A stretch of DNA of 19,210 bases from contig CAZFJN010000038.1 of assembly GCA_964519595.1 (NCBI GenBank), forward strand, positions 1 through 19,210, given 5' to 3'. The notes beneath the pieces were generated by a model that worked only from the letters and a program-made list of their open reading frames with translations, had not been told where the DNA came from and did no database searches. This DNA comes from JANRKF01 sp964519595 (GTDB taxonomy: Bacteria > Pseudomonadota > Alphaproteobacteria > Rickettsiales > SXRF01). A program made the translations under genes and the position numbers. Below, piece after piece: positions 8,113 to 14,830 of the stretch (within the stretch, counting starts at the first letter, position 1; the number at the start of each line of letters is the position of its first letter).

Positions 8113-9202
8113 TTGCAACAACCCAGTAATTGTCAGTTTTTTTAAGGCGCAATGATTTACCAATTAACGCGTTGGTAAATGATTCTTCGCTGCCACGGTA
8201 ATTTACTACTAAATCAATCTGCCGCGCTGAAACCGCCAGAGTTTCCACCTTGTCAACCATCGGCAATGAGGTCAGTTTTTTCCGCAGCTCAGTCCAGGAA
8301 GACATGGTTGAAATACTCGCCAGCATCATGATTTTTTTGCGATCTCCGCCGCGAACGCTCTGCCGATTAGCAGTTTCATCAACTTTGCGCGCTTGCAGCT
8401 CGGAAATAATGTCGCGCGCGGCGCGGGCAAAGAGCATTTCTCTGCTTTCCTGAGGATCAGCGCGGTAAGTATGTGCAGAAATACTTACATCCTGACGACT
8501 GACGCGGCGCACTGCAACATTTAAAACCATATCCGGCCGCATGGTGTATTTAGCTTGAACAAGCACCACATCACTTGCGCCATAACGCAAAGCAAAAGCG
8601 GAAAGAGCCTGAAAATCAGCATTCATCATATTATCATATGAGATAACCGCAGCATCAGTTGAATCACCATAAGGAACGAGAATATCTCCGGTTGTAACTT
8701 CAATTGCAACCTCGCTCCAGACGCTTTTCCAGATATTATTTTCTTCCCACAACAGACGCTGATTATTAAACTCAAGCGCCGGAATAACAAGAAAAGCGCC
8801 AATAGAAGCAGGCATTTCATCTTTGGCTTCTTCTGAGGAAACATTCGTCATCAGCTTGCTTATTTCATCACCATCGAATGACACGATCAGCTTGGCGCGA
8901 TAACGGTTAGCGGTTATTTTTTCTTCTTCAATCTGCGTTCCTTTGACCATTGAAGAGATTTTTTTGGAATCAAGAGTTACCATTATATCCTTGGCCTGAC
9001 CAGGAGGGCCAAGACGTTCCAGCAATGCCTGCAAACCATCAACTTCTGCCTTGGCCATCGCCTGAGAACGCGCGGCAGCAGGATCTTTTCCGGCAATATC
9101 AACAAGTACTTCGCTATTGACAATAGCCTCGCCGGCCTGAGCCTGAAAGCTGGCGCTCAGTGCGAATAAAAGCATGGCAATAAACAAAAGGCGATATATC
9201 AT
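8105..9202 (-). CDS. DUF2066 family secreted protein
   Basis: Exported protein of unknown function, 365 residues. It starts with a clear Sec signal peptide: MIYR, a hydrophobic core LLFIAMLLFALSASF, then QAQA with cleavage likely before GEA. The mature part begins with a domain typical of DUF2066 proteins (VDIAGKDPAAARSQAMAKAE... LERLG), found upstream of purM in many Proteobacteria. I see no catalytic motif. I chose ATG 9202 over the TTG at 9235 because it places the signal peptide at the N-terminus; the Shine-Dalgarno is weak for both. The promoter must lie in the 13-bp repeat region upstream. It overlaps the AI-2E-type gene by 8 bp, which suggests coupled translation. Confidence 0.85.
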   Translation of the reverse strand: MIYRLLFIAMLLFALSASFQAQAGEAIVNSEVLVDIAGKDPAAARSQAMAKAEVDGLQALLERLGPPGQAKDIMVTLDSKKISSMVKGTQIEEEKITANRYRAKLIVSFDGDEISKLMTNVSSEEAKDEMPASIGAFLVIPALEFNNQRLLWEENNIWKSVWSEVAIEVTTGDILVPYGDSTDAAVISYDNMMNADFQALSAFALRYGASDVVLVQAKYTMRPDMVLNVAVRRVSRQDVSISAHTYRADPQESREMLFARAARDIISELQARKVDETANRQSVRGGDRKKIMMLASISTMSSWTELRKKLTSLPMVDKVETLAVSARQIDLVVNYRGSEESFTNALIGKSLRLKKTDNYWVVAND

Positions 9203-9244
9203 ATTCTTGACCAGCTGTGGATGATAGCGTATCAAGCATTATAC

Positions 9245-9480
9245 TAAATTATATCTCAGGAAAATATATCTAGAGATTATATCTAAAGATTATATCTAAA
9301 GATTATATCTAGAAAATATATCAAGAGANNNNNNNNNNNNNNNNNNNNNNNNNNNNNNNNNNNNNNNNNNNNNNNNNNNNNNNNNNNNNNNNNNNNNNNN
9401 NNNNNNNNNNNNNNNNNNNNNNNNNNNNAGATTATATCTAAAGATTATATCTAAAGATTATATCTAGAAAATATATCAAG
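9245..9480. repeat. 13-bp tandem repeat array, broken by the assembly gap
   Basis: Period 13, typical unit GATTATATCTAAA. The pattern on each side of the gap is two GATTATATCTAAA units, one GATTATATCTAGA and one AAATATATCAAGA, a 52-bp higher-order unit. On the left it is preceded by a further AAATATATCTAGA and a decayed AAATTATATCTCA. The last 55 bases left of the gap are repeated exactly at the right. The real copy number is therefore not determined by this assembly. Confidence 0.93.
9329..9428. other. Assembly gap (100 Ns)
   Basis: The run of N is exactly 100 bases, the conventional filler for a gap of unknown size. Identical repeat sequence on both sides shows that the assembler failed in the tandem array. 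Confidence 0.98.
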
Positions 9481-9495
9481 AGATGTAATGTGCAT

Positions 9496-9525
9496 ATATA
9501 ACAACTTCACATATAACAACTTCAC
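9496..9525 (+). repeat. 15-bp perfect tandem duplication in the purM leader
   Basis: ATATAACAACTTCAC occurs twice in a row, ending immediately before the purM Shine-Dalgarno (AAGGA, 9526-9530). It looks like a recent slippage duplication in the 5' leader. Confidence 0.9.
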
Positions 9526-9538
9526 AAGGATAAGCAAC

Positions 9539-10612
9539 ATGTCAACCAATAATCCGGAAAATATCGCTAATAAAGCTGCTGCTACTTACAGCGCTTCCGG
9601 AGTGGATATTGACGCAGGAAACAGACTTGTTGAGCGCATCAAGCCTTTCGCCAAAGCAACGCGGCGCGTCGGCTCGGTTGATGATTTAGGCGGTTTTGGC
9701 GCGTTGTTTGATTTAAAAGCCGCCGGATTTAAAGATCCGCTGCTGGTTTCTTCCACAGACGGCGTTGGAACAAAGTTGAAAATCGCGCAAATGGCCGGAA
9801 AGCATGAAACTATCGGAATTGATCTGGTTGCAATGTGCGTTAATGATCTGGTTGTGCAAGGAGCTGAGCCGCTATTTTTTCTGGATTATTTTGCAACCGG
9901 AAAATTAGAAGTAGGCGTTGCCTCATCAGTAATCAGCGGCATAGCCAATGGTTGCAAACAGGCTGGTTGCGCGTTAGTTGGCGGCGAGACTGCGGAAATG
10001 CCTGGCATGTATGAGAATGGAGAATATGATCTGGCTGGTTTTACAGTCGGCGCGGTAGAGCGTAATAATATTCTGCCGCGCAATATTAAAGATGGCGATG
10101 TGATTATCGGCATTGCTTCCAGCGGAATTCATTCTAATGGTTTTTCTCTGGTAAGGTATATTCTAGAGAAACAAGGCGTAAAACTTACTGATAAAGCGCC
10201 TTTTGCGCCTGATTTGAGCTTTGCGGAAATATTGCTGACGCCAACGCGGATTTATGTTTCTTCCTGTCTGGCGGCTTTGCGACGCTTTCCTGATGATATT
10301 AAGGGCTTTGCACATATTACCGGCGGCGGATTAACAGAAAATCTACCGCGAATTCTGCCGGCAAATTTAGCGGCAAATATCTCTGCCTCAGCATGGACAA
10401 TGCCAGCTGTTTTCAACTGGCTACAGAAGGAAGGGAAAATTCCTGCTGATGAAATGTGGAGAACTTTTAATTGCGGAATTGGCATGGTGGCAGTGGTTGC
10501 AAAACAACAAGCTGAAGCAATCGCCGAATATCTGCGCGAATTCAAAGAAGAAGTTTTCATTATTGGCGAAATATCGCCGCGCAGCGAAAAATCCGTGGTT
10601 ATTAATGAATAG
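9539..10612 (+). CDS. purM: Phosphoribosylformylglycinamidine cyclo-ligase (AIR synthetase)
   Basis: Fifth step of de novo purine synthesis: ATP-dependent ring closure of FGAM to aminoimidazole ribotide, in the cytoplasm. It has 357 residues, the normal length. Family signatures: TYSASGVDIDAGNRLVERIK at the N-terminus, SSTDGVGTKLKIA, DLVVQGAEPLFFLDYFATGK, GGETAEMPGMY, and the C-terminal ITGGGLTENLPRILP and FNCGIGMV. I place the start at ATG 9539 because AAGGA lies 8 bp upstream and the protein then begins as relatives do. The in-frame ATG at 9488 would add 17 residues encoded partly by the 15-bp duplication and has no Shine-Dalgarno. It overlaps purN by 8 bp. Confidence 0.97.
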   Translation: MSTNNPENIANKAAATYSASGVDIDAGNRLVERIKPFAKATRRVGSVDDLGGFGALFDLKAAGFKDPLLVSSTDGVGTKLKIAQMAGKHETIGIDLVAMCVNDLVVQGAEPLFFLDYFATGKLEVGVASSVISGIANGCKQAGCALVGGETAEMPGMYENGEYDLAGFTVGAVERNNILPRNIKDGDVIIGIASSGIHSNGFSLVRYILEKQGVKLTDKAPFAPDLSFAEILLTPTRIYVSSCLAALRRFPDDIKGFAHITGGGLTENLPRILPANLAANISASAWTMPAVFNWLQKEGKIPADEMWRTFNCGIGMVAVVAKQQAEAIAEYLREFKEEVFIIGEISPRSEKSVVINE

Positions 10613-11186
10613 AAAAAAAAGAGTCGCAGTTTTAATTTCCGGCAATGGCAGTAATTTACAAGCCTTAATCGACGCTGCGCGGGAAACTAATTATCCGGCG
10701 GAAATAAAGCTGGTTATTGCTGATCAGGAAAATGCTTATGGTTTAACTCGCGCTGCTAATGCTGGAATTGAAGGCATAGCAATAAAACGCGATGACTTTT
10801 CCACGCGCAGCGGTTTTGAGGAAGAAATTAACAAGAGGCTGCTGGAAAAAGAAATAGAAATTATCTGCTTAGCCGGATTTATGCGCGTTCTTTCCGCAGA
10901 ATTTGTCGAAAAATGGCGCGGCCGGATGATAAATATTCATCCTTCGCTATTGCCAAAATATAAAGGGCTTAATACACATCAGCGCGCTTTAGAAGCAGGA
11001 GAGAAAGAAGCTGGCTGCAGCGTGCATTTTGTTGAGACGGAAATAGATAGCGGCGCAATAATAATGCAGAAATCCGTTCCTATACTGCCGGAAGATACGG
11101 CAGAATCATTAGCGGCGAGAGTATTAAGCGCTGAGCATCAAATCTATCCGCAGGCGCTTAAGGCTCTCTGTTCGCGAAATTTATAA
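10605..11186 (+). CDS. purN: Phosphoribosylglycinamide formyltransferase (GAR transformylase)
   Basis: Third step of de novo purine synthesis: transfers a formyl group from 10-formyl-tetrahydrofolate to GAR. It has 193 residues, the normal length. Motifs: VAVLISGNGSNLQAL (phosphate-binding N-terminus), LAGFMRVLSAEFVEKW, the catalytic INIHPSLLPKYKG with its Asn and His, and HFVETEIDSGAII with the catalytic Asp. The start is ATG 10605, which overlaps the end of purM by 8 bp and indicates translational coupling. A longer frame from 10449 runs inside purM and is not real. The 3' end overlaps the convergent FliB-like gene by 29 bp. Confidence 0.97.
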   Translation: MNRKKRVAVLISGNGSNLQALIDAARETNYPAEIKLVIADQENAYGLTRAANAGIEGIAIKRDDFSTRSGFEEEINKRLLEKEIEIICLAGFMRVLSAEFVEKWRGRMINIHPSLLPKYKGLNTHQRALEAGEKEAGCSVHFVETEIDSGAIIMQKSVPILPEDTAESLAARVLSAEHQIYPQALKALCSRNL

Positions 11187-12462
11187 TGGCAAGAAGGCGT
11201 TCTTCTTTTGTCCAGCCGGTTTCGTTGTAGATTGAAAGAGAGAATTGCGCGTCTTGCAGATGATCAAGAAACCGCGAAATGCTTTGCATTATTCGCACTA
11301 TTTGCTCAGCAGATAATTCGCCATGTTGAAGATGCGCGCAGGCAATTGCCAATTGCACGGTGGCAAAACGTATTCCTATAAAGCTAATACGTTCCTCAGC
11401 GTTACTGCCAAGTCCGGCGAAGGGAAATAAATGCAGCGAAATCTGCAGCGCCAGAAATCTCCGCAAAGAATGTTCATAAAGCGGCGCGGCATTTTTCCAG
11501 CTGGCAATTAATTTCTGCGCGGCGGCAAGGCTTTGTGGCGTTAAATTGATCGTTACATCTTTCCAGTCAATAAAAGCCTGCAAGGCATTTTCCATATCAG
11601 CAATAACGGTTTTAAGTCCTTCGGAAGCAGGTTTGTGTGAAGCTACAATAAGGCCGCAGAGAGCATGTAATAGATTAAAAGGATCAGCCTGATCATAAGC
11701 CGGCTGCGGCAAGCGTCCGCTGGCAAGCCGTAAATACACAGGAATCGCCTGATGCAAGGTTTCCTGTTGCAATAAGCACATTGATCTTGCAACGCTTGCA
11801 ATATATGCCAGCGCCTGCTGTGGCGAATGGTTGTTATCAAGAGCGCAATTGAGAAATGAATTAGAAATAGCAAAAGCTGCCTCATCTGCCATGTCAGGCG
11901 GCAGATAATCTTTAATCTGCTGCGGTAATCTTATAAATTGCTTATAATCAGACTGCGCCAGAGGATTTTCTAACAGAGTATTTTCTAATAAAGGATTTTC
12001 TGACAAAGAATTTTCTGAATCATAATCAGCAATGGCGAAGGGATTTTCCATCTCTATTGCCAGACGCATAATCTCAGGACAAGAAGAGCTGGCAGTCATA
12101 ATTATCTGCTCGCCTAACGCTCTGGTAACACGCGGATAAAAATAGCAAGCATCGCCAAGCAACGCCGCGCCATATTGTTTATGAATTCCGCACAAACCTC
12201 CTTCCAGCTTTACACAATGGCGAGTTTGCTGATCGCGGCGCATCACAAAAGAACCATCTGCTTCCTGTTCAACAGCGGAAAGCAGCTCAGGAAATTTTTC
12301 TTTATACGCGGAAAGAGTTGAATCATTCATCTGCATTGACCAGTTCTGGCAGCAAGTATCAGGACAATTCTCGCCAAGGCAGGAAAATTCCTTGACAATA
12401 TTTGCCTGCTTAATGACATTTTTTCCGGCAGTAATGTTTTTGCTATTTTCCTGTGTGTTCAT
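11158..12462 (-). CDS. FliB-like flagellin lysine-N-methylase family protein
   Basis: 434 residues. The N-terminal third carries the Cys pattern of the FliB family: FSCLGENCPDTCCQNW (C28, C33, C37, C38), then C83 and GGLCGIHKQYG with C91, LLGDACYFYPR with C106, and SSSCPE with C128. In enterobacteria FliB methylates lysines of flagellin, and its cysteines are thought to bind an iron-sulfur cluster; that is family knowledge. It is the last gene of the flagellar operon, 15 bp after the TPR methyltransferase. Residues 149-168 are an in-frame five-residue repeat (x-E-N-x-L) that separates the Cys domain from the helical C-terminal part. The last 29 bp overlap purN in convergent orientation. The start is ATG 12462 with a weak Shine-Dalgarno. 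Flagellin as substrate here is inferred from family and position. Confidence 0.8.
   Translation of the reverse strand: MNTQENSKNITAGKNVIKQANIVKEFSCLGENCPDTCCQNWSMQMNDSTLSAYKEKFPELLSAVEQEADGSFVMRRDQQTRHCVKLEGGLCGIHKQYGAALLGDACYFYPRVTRALGEQIIMTASSSCPEIMRLAIEMENPFAIADYDSENSLSENPLLENTLLENPLAQSDYKQFIRLPQQIKDYLPPDMADEAAFAISNSFLNCALDNNHSPQQALAYIASVARSMCLLQQETLHQAIPVYLRLASGRLPQPAYDQADPFNLLHALCGLIVASHKPASEGLKTVIADMENALQAFIDWKDVTINLTPQSLAAAQKLIASWKNAAPLYEHSLRRFLALQISLHLFPFAGLGSNAEERISFIGIRFATVQLAIACAHLQHGELSAEQIVRIMQSISRFLDHLQDAQFSLSIYNETGWTKEERLLAIINFANREP
11961..12020 (-). repeat. In-frame 15-bp repeat (4 copies) in the FliB-like gene
   Basis: Plus-strand units start at 11961, 11976, 11991 and 12006 and share the core ATTTTCT[AG]A, for example GAGGATTTTCTAACA. 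They encode SENSL-SENPL-LENTL-LENPL. The period of 15 keeps the frame, and the repeat sits in the linker after the Cys-rich domain. Confidence 0.93.
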
Positions 12463-12477
12463 TTCACTATTATTCTT

Positions 12478-14127
12478 TTAATGTATGGTCATTTTCTTGA
12501 TAATAAATAAATGACGTATCTGCTTATAAGAAGATGATTCTGCATCTTGGAATTCGTGATGCGCTATAATCTGCAAGCCTTCCGACTGCGCGGTATCGTG
12601 AATATATGTTTCATGATGATTATAGCGTCCACAATCAGCGACTGAATAAGCCAGCGATGAATGTTCTTTATCAAGAATAAAAGCCAGTAACCCTTCCGGC
12701 CGCATCACCGCGCGCGCGGCGTGAAAAAAAGGCTGCAGATTGCCAATCCAGCGCAAAGCTCCGGCAGCTATTACTAAATCAAAGCTGGAGTCGGAAGATT
12801 GCATATATTCAATCATGTCCATTTCATAAAGCGCATCATATTTTTTACTGCGGCGCGCTATGGCAAGCATTTGCGGCGTAATGTCAACTCCTACTGAGAT
12901 TCCGCAAATATCTGCTAAAAGTTCCGCCACAACTCCTGTTCCGCAACCAAGATCAAGCAGGCTGATATATTGCTGCTTGCCAAGCTGTGGCAACGCCTTA
13001 ACCATGTTAACAAGCTGCCTGAGATGAGAAGTAGCGGCAGTAGCTGATAACCACGGCGCAAATAAATCACAAAAAGCACCATAAAAAGCGCAAATAAAAT
13101 AAGCAGGAGCAGCCGCCGGAACATCCTCATTAAATAAAGCGCGTAAATGTTTAAGCGGCAAGGAATCTGGCAAAATATGCAGCGTATCATTTAGTTTTTT
13201 TATATTCTTACGTAAACAGCCGGAATTTTTCCATAATTCCAGCAAACCATACCAGGCCAGAATATGATCAGGACATAATGCCAGCACATGAATAAAGGCT
13301 TTTTCTGCGGCAATAATATCGCCGGATTGTATAAACAGATTGCCAAGCAACAACAAACTGCCCAGATGAACCGGATCAGCCGCTAAAGCCTTAAGAAGAT
13401 AATCAAGAGCAAAGCTTAGCTGATCAGAGCCACAGCAGAACAAGGCTAAATAAAAATACGATTGCGCGCGATTATTATCAACCTGCAATGCTTTGCGAAA
13501 CAAGGTTTCTGCTGTTGAGAATTCACGCTCATAAAGCGCAATAAAAGCGAGCATTTCATATATTTGTGCATTAGGCTGATTATCTGCTAAAGATTCCTGC
13601 AGCCGTTTTTTTGCTGTTTCGTAATCGCCGCATTGAATATCACAAGCAGCTTCATCAATTCCAATATCAGCAAGATGTCCGGCTTCTCTTGCCAATGAGA
13701 AACATTCTCTGGCTTGCGCGAATTTTTCCTGTGCGACTAGAGATTTACCAAGCCAGACATAGCTTTCCGCTCGGGAAGATTCCAGCTCCAAAGCACGTTC
13801 AAAAGCTGCCTGCGCTTGTGCGTATTCTTTAATAATAAATAAAATCTGCCCTTCCTGCAAATGATAACGCACCACGCAGGAATCAAGCTGCGCGGCCATT
13901 GCCGAATAGTCGTGAGCTTTCTGATAATTTCCTGTTGCCTGAAAAAGAATAGAAGTGAGGTGATAGCCTTGCGCCAGATCAGGAAAATTGACCAGCAATG
14001 ATTTACAAGCATCAGCCGCGCCGTGAAGATCGCCGCGATTTAAAGCTTCCCTCGCCTTCTCACACAAAACACTCTGTTCGTGACAATCGTGAGTTTCCTT
14101 AAAAAATAAATCCTGCGGCGGTTGCAT
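12478..14127 (-). CDS. TPR-repeat protein with C-terminal SAM-dependent methyltransferase domain
   Basis: 549 residues. Residues about 20-315 are tandem 34-residue tetratricopeptide repeats with the usual W/Y-LG-Y..A...F..AL pattern (e.g. AQAQAAFERALELESSRAES, FSTAETLFRKALQVDNNRAQ). A connecting segment follows. A class I methyltransferase domain starts near residue 380, with motif I LLDLGCGTGVVAELL (about 390-404), VGVDITPQMLAIARR (acidic residue for SAM ribose), the post-motif LVIAAGALRWIGNL and VMRPEGLLAFILD. This is the architecture of the predicted TPR-methyltransferases of COG4976. TPRs usually bind a protein, so a secreted flagellar protein could be the target; that is inference from position. 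It lies between fliW and the FliB-like gene on the same strand. The start is ATG 14127, with AGAGGG just upstream. Confidence 0.88.
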   Translation of the reverse strand: MQPPQDLFFKETHDCHEQSVLCEKAREALNRGDLHGAADACKSLLVNFPDLAQGYHLTSILFQATGNYQKAHDYSAMAAQLDSCVVRYHLQEGQILFIIKEYAQAQAAFERALELESSRAESYVWLGKSLVAQEKFAQARECFSLAREAGHLADIGIDEAACDIQCGDYETAKKRLQESLADNQPNAQIYEMLAFIALYEREFSTAETLFRKALQVDNNRAQSYFYLALFCCGSDQLSFALDYLLKALAADPVHLGSLLLLGNLFIQSGDIIAAEKAFIHVLALCPDHILAWYGLLELWKNSGCLRKNIKKLNDTLHILPDSLPLKHLRALFNEDVPAAAPAYFICAFYGAFCDLFAPWLSATAATSHLRQLVNMVKALPQLGKQQYISLLDLGCGTGVVAELLADICGISVGVDITPQMLAIARRSKKYDALYEMDMIEYMQSSDSSFDLVIAAGALRWIGNLQPFFHAARAVMRPEGLLAFILDKEHSSLAYSVADCGRYNHHETYIHDTAQSEGLQIIAHHEFQDAESSSYKQIRHLFIIKKMTIH

Positions 14128-14197
14128 AATCCCTCTTGTAATGTCTTTCCATCATCATGCTGAGGATTCCGTCACGCGCTGCAAGGCATAATAATTA

Positions 14198-14240
14198 GCT
14201 AAAAATTCCTAAATAAAAATTCCTAAATAAAAATTCCTGA
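14198..14240. repeat. 14-bp tandem repeat in the fliW/methyltransferase spacer
   Basis: ATTCCT recurs at 14205, 14219 and 14233, exactly 14 bp apart, within units of the form TAAATAAAAATTCC. It lies in the 129-bp gap that follows fliW, the only long gap in the flagellar operon. No terminator-like GC hairpin is visible in this gap. Confidence 0.9.
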
Positions 14241-14256
14241 CTAAAACTGACAATGC

Positions 14257-14811
14257 CTAACTAAACATGTGCTGAACTTTGTAATTCTCATTCTGAAAGA
14301 CATGCTGAACGCCGATTTTGCGCTTTGCGTCCATAAATAAAGGCGCGCGCGCATTAGCAGAAAGCCTTACCTGATCAGGGCTGCGATGCACAGAAACAAT
14401 CAGTAAAACCGCAAGATCTTCAAGTGCTATCTGCATATCAGCAGCAACAGCTTTGATATCAGCGCTGGAAATTATGCTGTTTTCAATATCAAGAGGCAGC
14501 GTAATAAATGACAATTGATGATCATCAAGCGATTGCAGCATTTTAAACTGCGCCATTTTCGCGCTCGGAAAACGCGTTACCGCATAACGCTGCTTATCAG
14601 GAATTCCCAGTAATCCGCGCGGAAATATTATAGATTTTGATACATCAACCATGACTTCTCCAAAACGAGTTTTAAGCGATAAAGTTGCGCCCACAGCAGC
14701 AGCGTGGTCGATAGCGGTATCTGGAACTGGCGATTGTCCGGAAACGGAATTTTGTACTGACATTGTAAAAGCTGCGTTTGTATTTATTGATGCACTGGCA
14801 ATTATACTCAT
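14257..14811 (-). CDS. fliW: FliW flagellar assembly factor
   Basis: 184 residues. The FliW core starts at about residue 46: LKTRFGEVMVDVSKSIIFPRG, then LLGIPDKQRYAV, MLQSLDDHQLSFITLPL, DLAVLLIVSVHR, LSANARAPLFMDAKRKIGVQ and a C-terminal NENYKVQHMFS. In Bacillus, FliW binds flagellin and releases the translational repressor CsrA when flagellin is scarce, coupling filament assembly to flagellin synthesis. The first 45 residues are a Ser/Ala/Asn-rich extension not usual in FliW, which normally begins close to the TRFG motif. ATG 14811 is supported by GGGAG 9 bp upstream; a shorter start at residue 17 is possible. It follows flgL by 19 bp. No csrA is seen in this window. Confidence 0.88.
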   Translation of the reverse strand: MSIIASASINTNAAFTMSVQNSVSGQSPVPDTAIDHAAAVGATLSLKTRFGEVMVDVSKSIIFPRGLLGIPDKQRYAVTRFPSAKMAQFKMLQSLDDHQLSFITLPLDIENSIISSADIKAVAADMQIALEDLAVLLIVSVHRSPDQVRLSANARAPLFMDAKRKIGVQHVFQNENYKVQHMFS

Positions 14812-14830
14812 AACATAATACTCCCTGAGT

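Larger units (their letters stand above)
9203..9538. other. Divergent intergenic region between DUF2066 gene and purM, interrupted by an assembly gap
   Basis: This 336-bp spacer contains the 13-bp repeat array on both sides of 100 Ns and a 15-bp duplication next to purM. Both divergent promoters should be here. Each typical 13-bp unit carries a perfect TATAAT on the minus strand, pointing to the DUF2066 gene, but no -35 consensus is evident. I see no open frame or RNA gene. The true length is unknown because of the gap. Confidence 0.8.

Noticed and set aside
9203..9235. TTG start extending the DUF2066 protein
   Set aside because: It would put 11 charged/polar residues before an otherwise well-formed signal peptide that starts at ATG 9202.
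9245..9480. CRISPR array
   Set aside because: The units are 13 bp, contiguous and without unique spacers, and no cas genes are present.
9488..9538. Upstream in-frame ATG extending purM by 17 residues
   Set aside because: There is no Shine-Dalgarno, the extra residues come from a 15-bp duplication, and the downstream ATG has AAGGA at good spacing and gives the family's usual N-terminus.
10449..10604. Upstream extension of purN by 52 residues
   Set aside because: It runs inside purM in another frame, and the extra residues do not resemble PurN.
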